DNA of 33,684 nucleotides from Candidatus Izemoplasma acidinucleici (GCA_004195325.1 SDWO01000130.1:1-33684); one strand, 5' to 3'. Shown: positions 1-8,175, counted from the stretch's first letter. Notes: generated by a model from the letters alone, not told the origin. Made by a program: numbers and translations.

Positions 1-348
1 AAGGATTAAACAGTTTACTACGATTAAACTTAAGAATGTTCCTAAACTAATATATAAATCGTAAAGTTTCCATTCCATAAAGATTTCTAATATTGTAACC
101 AATCCTGCGATTATAACAATAAATATTGGAATACGTACTTCTTGAGGTACATAGTTTCTGATTAACGAAATAATCAAGTTACTAAATACTAGTACGAGAA
201 TTACTCCTGCACCCATTCCTAGTGCGTCACTTACAACAGATGTAACTGCCAATGTTGGACACATTCCTAAGAATTGTACGAATGTAGGATTTTGTTTAAA
301 GAAACCATTTGTGAAAACTTGCATATGAGACTTTTGATGTTTTGCCAT
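1..348 (-). CDS. rnfE: Rnf electron transport complex subunit E (partial)
   Basis: Integral membrane subunit of the ion-translocating Rnf complex; RnfA and RnfE form the two related six-helix subunits. I translated the minus strand from ATG at 348. It begins MAKHQKSHMQV and contains the family signatures NGFFKQNP, QFLGMCPTLAVT, LGMGAGVILVL and VRIPIFIVIIAG. About 116 residues are visible, covering the first three or so membrane segments; the C-terminal part lies beyond base 1. The start overlaps the rnfG stop (TAATG), and its AGGAGGT ribosome binding site lies inside the last codons of rnfG, so the two are translationally coupled. RnfA is a close homologue, but the cytosolic N-terminal extension and the GMGAGV motif favour RnfE. 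Subunits A and B presumably follow outside the window. Confidence 0.9.
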   Translation of the reverse strand, partial: MAKHQKSHMQVFTNGFFKQNPTFVQFLGMCPTLAVTSVVSDALGMGAGVILVLVFSNLIISLIRNYVPQEVRIPIFIVIIAGLVTILEIFMEWKLYDLYISLGTFLSLIVVNCLIL

Positions 349-2645
349 TAGTTTCCACCTCCTACGGTGTTATCTTCATGATATTGTGCGATTGCTTCAA
401 GAGCTGATCTCATACTACCTGTTGTAGTAGTTACTCCGGCCCATGAATCAATGTTTACTTGTGTAGCTGTTATACTACTAATTTGAATATTTTCATATAA
501 ATCCAAGAATGTAGATGTATTAAATTCTTCTGAACCTGAATAATCAGCGTATTCTGAAGCTGATGCTTCATCCCATGATGAAATGTCGGAAATAATATAC
601 AGTGTTTGTGTTAACCCACTATTATCAACACCCCATGTGTATTGAGCATTTAAGAAACTCCCTGGAGCATATCCATAGTACACATAACCAATAACGTTAC
701 TGTTTACATCCAATGCTTCATAGATATTTCTAATTCCACCATCAAATGGGAAATCTATATATACTTCATTAAATGAATCTGCAGTTGGATAAGCTGCCTG
801 TAAATTACCATTTGCAGTTGTCTGTGAAGCAGGTCTAGCAAATTCTAATCCTAAAACTTCTTCGACATAATATCTTGCTACATCTCTAACGCTAATTTCG
901 ATTGCTCCACCAGTAAATGATGAACCAGCAATAGAATCAATATCGTAATTAGCAGTCTCAACATCTATTCCTATATATTGAAGACCGTATGCGTCTAAGA
1001 AATATCCATCTCTAAATCCTTGCGTATCTGTACTATCTAATAAGACAAACCCTTGGAATGTTTTATCAGTATTGATTGCCAACAAGAATGTGTTAACTGT
1101 ATTTCCAGATGCGATGTTTGCTCCGCCACCATCGGCAACAAAGATATATCCTAATACTGCATCTGATCCGTCTTTCACTTCATAAGTACCAACGATCAAT
1201 TCATCAACAGTATTTAGTGATGTAACATCAGTAATACTACCAAATCCTGGATATAAGATTGAAGCTTCAATTGTTACTCTGTCTAATAATGTAGGTTCCA
1301 CTTCTATAATCGGTAATTTGTCCATGAATTCAACTCTATAGAATTGAACAACGTTCCATAACCCATCACCAAGTGCATTAGATGTGTAAGTAGCTCCACC
1401 AGGAGCATCTATTTGACCATACATTGCCAAGATGTGATTCATGTTTGTAAATTGTGCTAAGTATTCTTCTGCTTCTATTTTATCACCGATACCATCAGTA
1501 TCTCCTTGTGATATAATAATTAATTCATTAATATTATTTGTTTCTCTGTCGAATTCTATTGAGAATTTAATAGTACTTCCATTTTGGAACCCAGGTACTT
1601 CAACAGTCAAGTTAACTAGTAAACTGTTTTCTTCGACTTTAGTAATTCCTGTGTTTCCTAAATAGTAATCTGTAGTAGTATCTACTATAGGTTCAACGTA
1701 AGGAACAAATCCTTCAATTGTTTCTCTGTGGTATAAATATACTTCTTCAAATGTTTTTTCAAATTTACCTAATGTTGATGGATAAGTAGCTCCACCTAAA
1801 TCATCAAAATTATTATTCATTGCATCTTCAATTGTCATATTTAAGAATTGCTCTGCAAATTCTGAATCTGCGATATGAGCACCATATATATCAGTGTCAT
1901 TTGCTTCAATAATTGATAATGATTTGATTGTGCTATCTGCCTCATTAACTGTGAATTTGTAAGTTGTTGGAAGATTTGTATATCCGATAAATTCAACAGT
2001 ATAAATATACTCTACTAAGATTCCATCTTTTTGAACTTCTTCAACTGACAATACACTGCTTGGTAAATCACTTAAGGTATCAGTAATATCAGTAGTTACA
2101 ACACCTAGGAATACATTGTTATGGAATTCAATTACTTTATTGAAACTATCTTTCCAACCATTAGTTGTGAAAGTAGCTCCAGCAATTCCATCGAAGTTCC
2201 CTGCTGATAAATCTGAAATAGTAAGTCCCTCTAATTGAGTCCAATAAGCTGGATCTCCAAGTTTGATACCATAACCTGGGGAATCCTTAGCTGATAATGT
2301 TTTGTATCCTGTTACATTTCCAAGTTCATCAAATCCGAGCATATAGATGTTTCCTTCTTCGAATCCTTTGAACTCAGCTTGGTAAACATATCCAAGTCCT
2401 TCATAATAATAAATTCCAGTAATTCCAGTGTCACCAACGTCTAATGTTTCATCTTCATCTAACGCGTTTAACACTGCGATTGGATGAATTGCTGCACCTT
2501 CCAATACTTCATCTTTTGCTTCATTAGCTCTTGCAGCTGCTGCTAATTCGATTTCTCCTCGTAAATTATCTTCAACTAGGAATACAGAAACCATCATTAC
2601 CACAACTACAAATGTAAGAGTTAGAACGATTTTAATATGTTTCAT
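348..2645 (-). CDS. rnfG: Giant multi-FMN RnfG-like subunit with five FMN-binding-like repeats
   Basis: Sits in the rnfG slot (rnfD-rnfG-rnfE) but is 765 residues, where ordinary RnfG has about 200. One N-terminal membrane helix (about residues 4-24) is followed by an extracytosolic part with five consecutive FMN_bind-like units. Each ends in a flavinylation-type motif: GATFT (T158), GATYP (T287), GATYT (T419), GSSFT (574-578) and GVTTTT (737-742). Units 1-3 keep the G-A-T of the S/T-G-A-T motif in which ApbE attaches FMN to Thr; units 4 and 5 are degenerate. The repeats are diverged (about 100-145 residues apiece), so this is old tandem duplication and not an assembly repeat. It starts at an ATG overlapping the rnfD stop (TAATG), with AGGAGGGA upstream. 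Likely role: pass electrons from RnfD/E through several covalent flavins outside the membrane. Confidence 0.88.
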   Translation of the reverse strand: MKHIKIVLTLTFVVVVMMVSVFLVEDNLRGEIELAAAARANEAKDEVLEGAAIHPIAVLNALDEDETLDVGDTGITGIYYYEGLGYVYQAEFKGFEEGNIYMLGFDELGNVTGYKTLSAKDSPGYGIKLGDPAYWTQLEGLTISDLSAGNFDGIAGATFTTNGWKDSFNKVIEFHNNVFLGVVTTDITDTLSDLPSSVLSVEEVQKDGILVEYIYTVEFIGYTNLPTTYKFTVNEADSTIKSLSIIEANDTDIYGAHIADSEFAEQFLNMTIEDAMNNNFDDLGGATYPSTLGKFEKTFEEVYLYHRETIEGFVPYVEPIVDTTTDYYLGNTGITKVEENSLLVNLTVEVPGFQNGSTIKFSIEFDRETNNINELIIISQGDTDGIGDKIEAEEYLAQFTNMNHILAMYGQIDAPGGATYTSNALGDGLWNVVQFYRVEFMDKLPIIEVEPTLLDRVTIEASILYPGFGSITDVTSLNTVDELIVGTYEVKDGSDAVLGYIFVADGGGANIASGNTVNTFLLAINTDKTFQGFVLLDSTDTQGFRDGYFLDAYGLQYIGIDVETANYDIDSIAGSSFTGGAIEISVRDVARYYVEEVLGLEFARPASQTTANGNLQAAYPTADSFNEVYIDFPFDGGIRNIYEALDVNSNVIGYVYYGYAPGSFLNAQYTWGVDNSGLTQTLYIISDISSWDEASASEYADYSGSEEFNTSTFLDLYENIQISSITATQVNIDSWAGVTTTTGSMRSALEAIAQYHEDNTVGGGN

Positions 2646-3772
2646 TATAAAATCCCTCCTAACGTAACTACTATTGCATTAATGCTTGATTCTTCTATTT
2701 GTCCTTTTAACATAAATCCAATAATGAATGTTACTCCAACAACAGCAATAGTGATACCTACTAATGTTTTGAGTAATGCTTTTTTATTTGAATGCTTTAC
2801 AGTTCTATTTAAGAATGGAGTTATCATATTACCAAATAATACGGCATAGATTAATCCTTCTACATTACTACTTAATGTTCTAAATACCATCATTAAGATA
2901 GCGACTGTAACTGCGTAAATTAATTTTGTTTCTCTTGATGTTGGTGTGCTTACTGTCTCACTAATAAAGAATACTGCACCAAATACTGCAAGTCCGGTAA
3001 CGATATTAATTAAAACATAACCTAAAGCCATTTCTCCAAAACCAAATATGATAAATCCAATACCTAGTGACATTACTAATACAGTAAGTAAATAAGTCCC
3101 ACTGATACGTAAGTCAATTACTTTTGTAACACATAGATAAGCAAATAATAAACCAAGCACAGCTACACTAGTACTTCCGATACTTATTGATTGATAATTA
3201 CCAATGATTAATGGCAATACACTTTGAAGTTCAAATGTTGTGTTTGTTGTGATTGCTAATTTAAGTGTTTCTAAAGGTGTAACAATATCTGAAGCTAAGT
3301 GTCCAGCTCCAAATGCACTAAAAGCAAACAATGCTCCTACAAGTGCAGGGTTGAAGATGTAGAATCCATATCCTCCAAATACTATTTTACCAATGTATAC
3401 TCCAACAAATACAGCCAGTGCTAGTACAAAGATTGGAGCGTTAATTGGTAATAATAATGCGATTAAGATCCCTGTGTTAATTGGATCTACAAATCCTTTA
3501 TAAGAACTGAATTTTGAAGTATTTCCTTCACTTAATGCATAGAATAATTCAATCACAACACTGATAACTGATGCGATTGCGATCATTGAAAATACTTTGA
3601 ATGATTGTTCTAATCCTGATGTGAATAATGTAACATCTGGGTATGTGTAAAACCCGTTTAAGATGACTGCTGCTAGTGCAGCTATAATTAATGCGATGTG
3701 TAAGTTTAGAGAACGTTTGTAAGTATGCTCACCGTTAGTAACGATAGGAGGCTTTTTAGTAACAAATTTCAT
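2645..3772 (-). CDS. rnfD: Rnf electron transport complex subunit D
   Basis: Polytopic membrane subunit of Rnf (NqrB/RnfD family). Signatures are GGYGFYIFNPALVG (about 133-146), the SIGSTSVAVLG stretch (about 197-207) and ETVSTPTSRETKLIYA near 272-287, which corresponds to the family's TxPxT...G segment. It has about nine or ten hydrophobic helices. The family's covalent FMN motif D-x-x-S/T-G-A-T-P-L appears here only as DIVTPL (D162-L167): the threonine is present but the preceding S-G-A is gone. I chose the second of two adjacent ATGs (3772) because it lies 7 nt from the AGGAG of TAGGAGTGATATG; the first (3775) is also possible. The TAG in that string is the rnfC stop. Confidence 0.9.
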   Translation of the reverse strand: MKFVTKKPPIVTNGEHTYKRSLNLHIALIIAALAAVILNGFYTYPDVTLFTSGLEQSFKVFSMIAIASVISVVIELFYALSEGNTSKFSSYKGFVDPINTGILIALLLPINAPIFVLALAVFVGVYIGKIVFGGYGFYIFNPALVGALFAFSAFGAGHLASDIVTPLETLKLAITTNTTFELQSVLPLIIGNYQSISIGSTSVAVLGLLFAYLCVTKVIDLRISGTYLLTVLVMSLGIGFIIFGFGEMALGYVLINIVTGLAVFGAVFFISETVSTPTSRETKLIYAVTVAILMMVFRTLSSNVEGLIYAVLFGNMITPFLNRTVKHSNKKALLKTLVGITIAVVGVTFIIGFMLKGQIEESSINAIVVTLGGIL

Positions 3773-3782
3773 CATATCACTC

Positions 3783-5000
3783 CTATCCAACACGACGTTT
3801 TGCACGTCGTACCCATTCTAATACGTTTATATTTGATGGACATGTATATGTGCATAATCCACATTCTATACATGCACCTGTATCTAAATCTACAATTCGT
3901 TCGTTTACGTTTCTCATCTCAGCATCCATTATGTTCTGAGGAAGGATTCCTACAGGACATACATCATTACATTCTCCACATTTTGTACAAACATCTTCTT
4001 CTAATTCTATATACTCTTGGAAATTAATTGTATCAACATTTAATGTGATACTTGTTTCATCTGTTGTTAATTGGTTTCCTGTTGTGAAACTTCCGTAATG
4101 TAACACCATTTCGTCAACTTCATTATATCCACCAAGGTCAGAAACAATTTCAGATAATTTCGTTCCGACTACTACTTCATAAATAACATTTTCTTTTATC
4201 CCATCACCTGTGATTGCTACTTGTCTTGAATTTGATACTTTTCCAAGGACAACTGCATCGTAAACTATTTTAGCTGTATCTACTTTGACGTATAATACTC
4301 CATCACTAAGTAAGTCTGGTGAAACTGGTTTTTTGATTAATTTTGAAATAACTTTAACATCAGATCCATTTACTTTTTGTAATTTAACAGTTTCAAGTCG
4401 CATGTCTTTATCAACGATTGCTTCCCCTAAACTATTAAAGGCAAATGGTTCCATATCTTTATCTGCGATTACTGTTACAGTTTCAGCGTTTGCTGCAACT
4501 TTTAGTAATTCAATACCTTGTGCAATGTGTTCTGCATATTCGTTCACAAATAAGTAATCTGTTTTTAAGAATGGTTCATTTGTAAATGAAGCATTCACAA
4601 CTACATGTTTGATTGGTCTATCAAATTTAAGAGGAGTAAATATTCCATCTACATTTATTTGTTCCAACCCTAATTCTAGTAGTCTAGCTCTTACTTGAGA
4701 AGTTGATGCATTTTCAAATGCTTTTAATTCTATTTGATTGTCTTCCATGTTATTTTCGATAACACAGTGATCTACAGTTTTACCAAAACGATCTTGTAAT
4801 TCTTCAAACCCTTTAACAGTTCCACTCACACTAGAAATAACTGGTAATTTGATTTGACCTTTATATTTATATCCAAGGACAGTTCCTACTAATACTGCGT
4901 CGCCTTCTTCTACTTTTACGTTGGCGATTTTGTATGTTGGATCTGTTAGAGGAAGATAAACAAATTTAGGTTCTAAATAACTTTTATATTCGTTAATCAT
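3783..5000 (-). CDS. rnfC: Rnf complex subunit C, atypical NADH/FMN site
   Basis: Peripheral cytosolic subunit of Rnf, about 405 residues. It has an N-terminal barrel-sandwich region, a Rossmann-like region, an SLBB-type region (about 277-312) and two C-terminal [4Fe-4S] motifs (C338/341/344/348 and C377/380/383/387), ending VRRAKRRVG. In ordinary RnfC, as in NuoF, a GGAxFPT motif binds FMN/NADH and is followed by NGAECEP. Here the equivalent segments read VDGIFTPLKF (117-126) and NASFTNEP (136-143), so the glycine-rich loop and the ECEP motif are lost. The protein may therefore accept electrons from something other than NADH; the hydrogenase gene is directly upstream. The start is ATG 5000 behind AGGTGA; a GTG at 5009 lies within that ribosome binding site. 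Confidence 0.88.
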   Translation of the reverse strand: MINEYKSYLEPKFVYLPLTDPTYKIANVKVEEGDAVLVGTVLGYKYKGQIKLPVISSVSGTVKGFEELQDRFGKTVDHCVIENNMEDNQIELKAFENASTSQVRARLLELGLEQINVDGIFTPLKFDRPIKHVVVNASFTNEPFLKTDYLFVNEYAEHIAQGIELLKVAANAETVTVIADKDMEPFAFNSLGEAIVDKDMRLETVKLQKVNGSDVKVISKLIKKPVSPDLLSDGVLYVKVDTAKIVYDAVVLGKVSNSRQVAITGDGIKENVIYEVVVGTKLSEIVSDLGGYNEVDEMVLHYGSFTTGNQLTTDETSITLNVDTINFQEYIELEEDVCTKCGECNDVCPVGILPQNIMDAEMRNVNERIVDLDTGACIECGLCTYTCPSNINVLEWVRRAKRRVG

Positions 5001-5009
5001 ATTATTCAC

Positions 5010-6788
5010 CTATTCCTTTGTGAAACCTTTTTGAGTGTAATGTGTATGCAAGTATTTGTGAGCGACTTTACTATTTGGTTCTTCTAAGAAGTCTTCGTAC
5101 GCTTCCAATACTGCTTTGTTCTCGTGTGATTTTCTAATTGGTAAATCAGTGCTGTCTTGATCGTATAGACTTTGTGATCTTCTTTGTATAACTTCATGCA
5201 TTGGAATATCGTTTGTGATTGGCATTCCACCACCATTTACACATCCACCAGGACAAGCCATGAATTCTATGAAATGATATTGTTTCTTACCAGCATCTAA
5301 TATTTCATACATGCGTTTAAGTGCTGATCCACCATGAACTACCGCAATGTTAAGTTTTATATTTGTTTTAGGTAATTTGATCGATGCTTCTTTGATTGTT
5401 CCTTCATAATCTTTACTAAATGATACTCCACGAACATCATGGAATTCTACTGATTCTAAAGGGACACCTTCTAAGATTTCATACACACTTCTTAAAGCTG
5501 CTTCTGCAACTCCTCCAGAAGCTCCAAATATCGTTCCTGCTCCACTAAACTGAGCAAGTTGTCCTCCAAGTTCTAAATCTTCTAAACGTTTGAAGTCGAT
5601 ACCTTTTCGTTTTATCATCTTAGCCAATTCTCTTACTGTTAATACTGCATCAACATCACGTACGCCATCAACTTCCATTTCTTCACGAGAAATTTCATAT
5701 TTCTTAGCGGTACACGGCATAATTGATACTACTGCTATATTTTCTGGTTTTTCATCTAAATATTTTTTTCCGTAATAAGCTTTAATCATTTGACCTTGCA
5801 TCATATGTGGAGATTTAGCAGTTGATAAATTTTCCATATATTCAGGTTTGTACATTTCTGTATATCTAACCCATGCAGGACAACAAGATGTGAACATTGG
5901 TAATGTTCCACCATTTTTAATGCGCCCGATTAGTTCAGTACCTTCTTCTAAAATAGTAAGGTCCGCTGCCCAGTTTGTATCTGTTACTTCGTCAAATCCA
6001 AGTAAATCTAAAGCTCTATACATTTTACCTTGTGTCTCTCTAACAGGAGTTCCGATATCATATCCGAATTCTTCAGCTAGTGAAGCACGTACTGCAGGAG
6101 CTACTTGTACAAATACTTTTTTGTTTTGATCTTTTAATAACGATTCCACTTTCTTAATGTGGTCCGTTTCATATAGAGTACCCGTTGGACATGTTTTAGT
6201 ACATTGCCCACAAAAAATACATCCAGCCTCATCAAATGCAAGACCTGGAGTTGGAGATACGATAGGGTTGATTCCATCATCATCTCTAAATTTTAATACT
6301 TTAGCAGTTACAACTTCACTACATACTGCAACACAACGTTTACATAAAACGCATTTGCTTTGATCTTGTGAAATACCTGTCCCAAAGATTTTTTCTGGAT
6401 TTCTCCCAATCCCTGGACCAAATTCTTCAAAGACAACATCATTTGCTTTTAGTAAATCGTAGAATTCACACATTCCATCTTTTGGACATCGCCAACAATC
6501 GAATCTATGTTTTGCCGCAAGTAATCCTAATGTCGTTCTTCTTGCTTTTATAACATCATCTGAATCAGTTTGAATCACCATTCCGTTTACAACTTCTGTG
6601 TTACAAGCTGACACTAAATCTTGTTCTCCTTCAACTTCTACTACGCAGATACGACAGAATCCGATTTCATTGATTTCCTCAATGAAACATAATTTAGGAA
6701 TCTCTATACCAATACTCTTTGCAGCTGTAAGGATAGTTGTGCCATTTTTTACTTTAAGTTCAATACCATTTATTGTAATTTTAGCCAT
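5010..6788 (-). CDS. hydA: [FeFe] hydrogenase, group A, NuoG-like N-terminus
   Basis: Catalyses reversible H2 oxidation/proton reduction in the cytosol. Domain order over 592 residues: [2Fe-2S] ferredoxin-like domain (C34, C45, C48, C62), His-Cys3 [4Fe-4S] site (H94, C98, C101, C107), two [4Fe-4S] ferredoxin motifs (C146-C156 and C190-C200), then the H-cluster domain with all three motifs: TSCCPAW (300-306), MPCTAKKYE (358-366) and MACPGGCVNGGG (510-521). This is the modular layout of clostridial HydA and of the alpha subunit of trimeric HydABC. No HydB or HydC is nearby except the small Fe-S protein upstream, and rnfC follows 9 bp downstream with its ribosome binding site overlapping this gene's TAG. 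The context suggests direct coupling to Rnf or to the ferredoxin pool it uses. ATG 6788 follows TAGGAGG. Confidence 0.96.
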   Translation of the reverse strand: MAKITINGIELKVKNGTTILTAAKSIGIEIPKLCFIEEINEIGFCRICVVEVEGEQDLVSACNTEVVNGMVIQTDSDDVIKARRTTLGLLAAKHRFDCWRCPKDGMCEFYDLLKANDVVFEEFGPGIGRNPEKIFGTGISQDQSKCVLCKRCVAVCSEVVTAKVLKFRDDDGINPIVSPTPGLAFDEAGCIFCGQCTKTCPTGTLYETDHIKKVESLLKDQNKKVFVQVAPAVRASLAEEFGYDIGTPVRETQGKMYRALDLLGFDEVTDTNWAADLTILEEGTELIGRIKNGGTLPMFTSCCPAWVRYTEMYKPEYMENLSTAKSPHMMQGQMIKAYYGKKYLDEKPENIAVVSIMPCTAKKYEISREEMEVDGVRDVDAVLTVRELAKMIKRKGIDFKRLEDLELGGQLAQFSGAGTIFGASGGVAEAALRSVYEILEGVPLESVEFHDVRGVSFSKDYEGTIKEASIKLPKTNIKLNIAVVHGGSALKRMYEILDAGKKQYHFIEFMACPGGCVNGGGMPITNDIPMHEVIQRRSQSLYDQDSTDLPIRKSHENKAVLEAYEDFLEEPNSKVAHKYLHTHYTQKGFTKE

Positions 6789-6797
6789 AATATCCTC

Positions 6798-7151
6798 CTA
6801 ATATTTTTTTACAGGTTGATATAGTGTATTGTAATTATTTTCAAGTACTACCTCGAAGTTCTTACCAATATCTAACCCGACACTGCATCGAGAGCTGCGC
6901 AAGTTGTAAGTTAATTGCTCAAGTTCTTTTAAAGTCTTAAGCGTTGCTGTCTCGTTAGTATACATATCTAATAGTTGTTCCATGCGAATAACACCATCAC
7001 GACACGGCGTACATTTACCACAAATTTCAGGATGCTGTCCAACTAAGTAGCTTTTCATATTCTGTACTAAATCTTGTTCACTTAGTTTAGTTTCTGCATC
7101 AAGAATCCAACTCTCAAATAATTCTTTAACATTTTGAGACTCTGTACTCAT
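6798..7151 (-). CDS. Orphan NuoF-type C-terminal [4Fe-4S] domain protein
   Basis: A 117-residue protein that corresponds to only the Fe-S domain found at the C-terminus of NuoF/HydB (NADH-dehydrogenase F iron-sulfur region). It carries C44-G-K-C47-T-P-C50-R and a fourth ligand C89 in SSRCSVG, with the usual helix bundle between. The FMN/NADH-binding and SLBB parts of NuoF are absent. It is the first gene of the leftward hydrogenase-Rnf operon, and its TAG stop forms part of the hydA ribosome binding site (TAGGAGG). It probably forms a small electron-transfer subunit joining the hydrogenase to a partner. ATG 7151 is chosen because AGAGGTG lies upstream; a longer in-frame reading to 7220 would run through the promoter. 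Confidence 0.85.
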   Translation of the reverse strand: MSTESQNVKELFESWILDAETKLSEQDLVQNMKSYLVGQHPEICGKCTPCRDGVIRMEQLLDMYTNETATLKTLKELEQLTYNLRSSRCSVGLDIGKNFEVVLENNYNTLYQPVKKY

Positions 7152-7188
7152 TGCGTTCACCTCTTTCTGTGTATTCCATACTGATAAC

Positions 7189-7197
7189 AGTATAGCA
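7189..7197 (-). promoter_or_regulatory. Extended -10 promoter of the hydrogenase-Rnf operon
   Basis: The minus strand reads TGCTATACT, an extended -10 element, about 38 bp upstream of the first ATG. No good -35 hexamer is seen at 16-18 bp, only T-rich sequence. It lies in the divergent spacer between the hydrogenase-Rnf operon and the rightward lipoprotein genes. Confidence 0.6.
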
Positions 7198-7277
7198 AAA
7201 TCAGGTGCAAAAATAAACACATTATTATATATTAATTATAATTAAAACATTAAAATAATATTATATATATGAAAGAG

Positions 7278-7286
7278 TGTTATAAT
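7278..7286 (+). promoter_or_regulatory. Extended -10 promoter of the rhodanese lipoprotein gene
   Basis: TGTTATAAT, a perfect extended -10, lies 29 bp before the ATG at 7316, and the GGAGG ribosome binding site is at 7302-7306. The -35 region is AT-rich without a clear hexamer. It is back to back with the opposite-strand promoter about 80 bp away. Confidence 0.65.
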
Positions 7287-7315
7287 GAAGACGATTATTT
7301 TGGAGGTAGATAGAA

Positions 7316-8134
7316 ATGAAGAAAATATTATTGCTTCAATTGGTGCTTTTCTCAGTTCTTTTAACAGGTTGCAAAGAAAAATATCCTTTGGAAGAAGAGC
7401 CAGAATTAATAGAAATAAATTCAGAAGATTTCATTACAATGGACATGTTAGATCAATATATGGAGAGATCAGATGTTCAATATGTAGATTTAAGAAATAT
7501 TGATGCTAAATTCAATAGTGGATATATTAGATTTTTTGAATCCATTCCGTTTTTTGAGTATTTAGATAACAGAGCTTTTGTTAGAAATGGAACTTACGAG
7601 TTTAATGCTGACCAAATTATAAACGAGCATATTATAAAAGGGATTTTTGACAAGGAAAAAGCAATATTCTTGTACGCTGATGGATGTGTTAGAAGTGGGT
7701 ATCTAAGAGATGTTCTTTATCACCTTGGATATGAACGAGTTTATATTCTAGGTGGGTTTTACGAGTATGAAGGTGAATACAAAGTTCTTGGGGATGGGTC
7801 CTTTAACTTAGGTACTTCTAGTTATTTAGTCCACGTTGCAAACGATGGTATAACATACCGTCTAGGTGCTACATACGATATGACTAAATCGATAATCGGT
7901 CTTCGAATTGATATCGTAGATTCAGATGGTATATCAATGAGAAGTGAAAATTATAGCAACACAGTAAATTACAATGAGCAGTTGACCATATTAGAGGATT
8001 ATATCGTTTCTCAATATACAAACCTCTACACAGTTCACTCTTACTTATCAGATGATATCTTAGATAATTACGATGATATTGATGGGTATTCACTAGGATT
8101 CGATCAAGACCTTATTGCCTTGTTTGGTAAGTAA
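7316..8134 (+). CDS. Rhodanese-domain lipoprotein with unknown C-terminal domain
   Basis: A 272-residue predicted lipoprotein: signal peptide with lipobox LLTGC, lipidated at C19. Residues about 42-155 look like a rhodanese domain: YVDLRN (56-61), a conserved-type strand IFLYADGC (117-124) with candidate catalytic C124 in the loop CVRSGYL, then GYERVYILGGF (138-148). Such domains carry sulfane sulfur on the cysteine. The C-terminal ~110 residues match nothing I recognise. The gene is divergent from the hydrogenase-Rnf operon and next to two flavin-related lipoprotein genes, so a surface redox or sulfur-handling role is inferred. The start is set by GGAGG 9 bp upstream and by the signal peptide. 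Confidence 0.8.
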   Translation: MKKILLLQLVLFSVLLTGCKEKYPLEEEPELIEINSEDFITMDMLDQYMERSDVQYVDLRNIDAKFNSGYIRFFESIPFFEYLDNRAFVRNGTYEFNADQIINEHIIKGIFDKEKAIFLYADGCVRSGYLRDVLYHLGYERVYILGGFYEYEGEYKVLGDGSFNLGTSSYLVHVANDGITYRLGATYDMTKSIIGLRIDIVDSDGISMRSENYSNTVNYNEQLTILEDYIVSQYTNLYTVHSYLSDDILDNYDDIDGYSLGFDQDLIALFGK

Positions 8135-8137
8135 TAT

Positions 8138-8156
8138 TAGTTTTAAAATAAAACTA
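8138..8156 (+). terminator. Weak inverted repeat after the rhodanese gene
   Basis: TAGTTTTA-AAA-TAAAACTA forms an 8-bp, almost GC-free stem just after the stop, without a clean T-run. It may be a weak terminator or simply AT-rich chance pairing. Confidence 0.25.
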
Positions 8157-8175
8157 TTAATTACGTTGATTTTTG

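Noticed and set aside
348-2645. RnfG length due to assembly duplication
   Set aside because: The five units differ in sequence throughout; there are no long identical repeats.
3725-4027. Plus-strand open frames inside the Rnf/hydrogenase genes
   Set aside because: They are antisense shadows of well-conserved minus-strand genes, without ribosome binding sites or recognisable domains.
4998-5009. GTG start nine bases upstream of the rnfC ATG (likewise at 10992 and 28762)
   Set aside because: The GTG is part of the AGGTGA ribosome binding site of the downstream ATG in all three cases.
7152-7220. Longer N-terminus of the NuoF-like Fe-S protein
   Set aside because: Would translate through the predicted -10 element; an AGAGGTG site supports ATG 7151.
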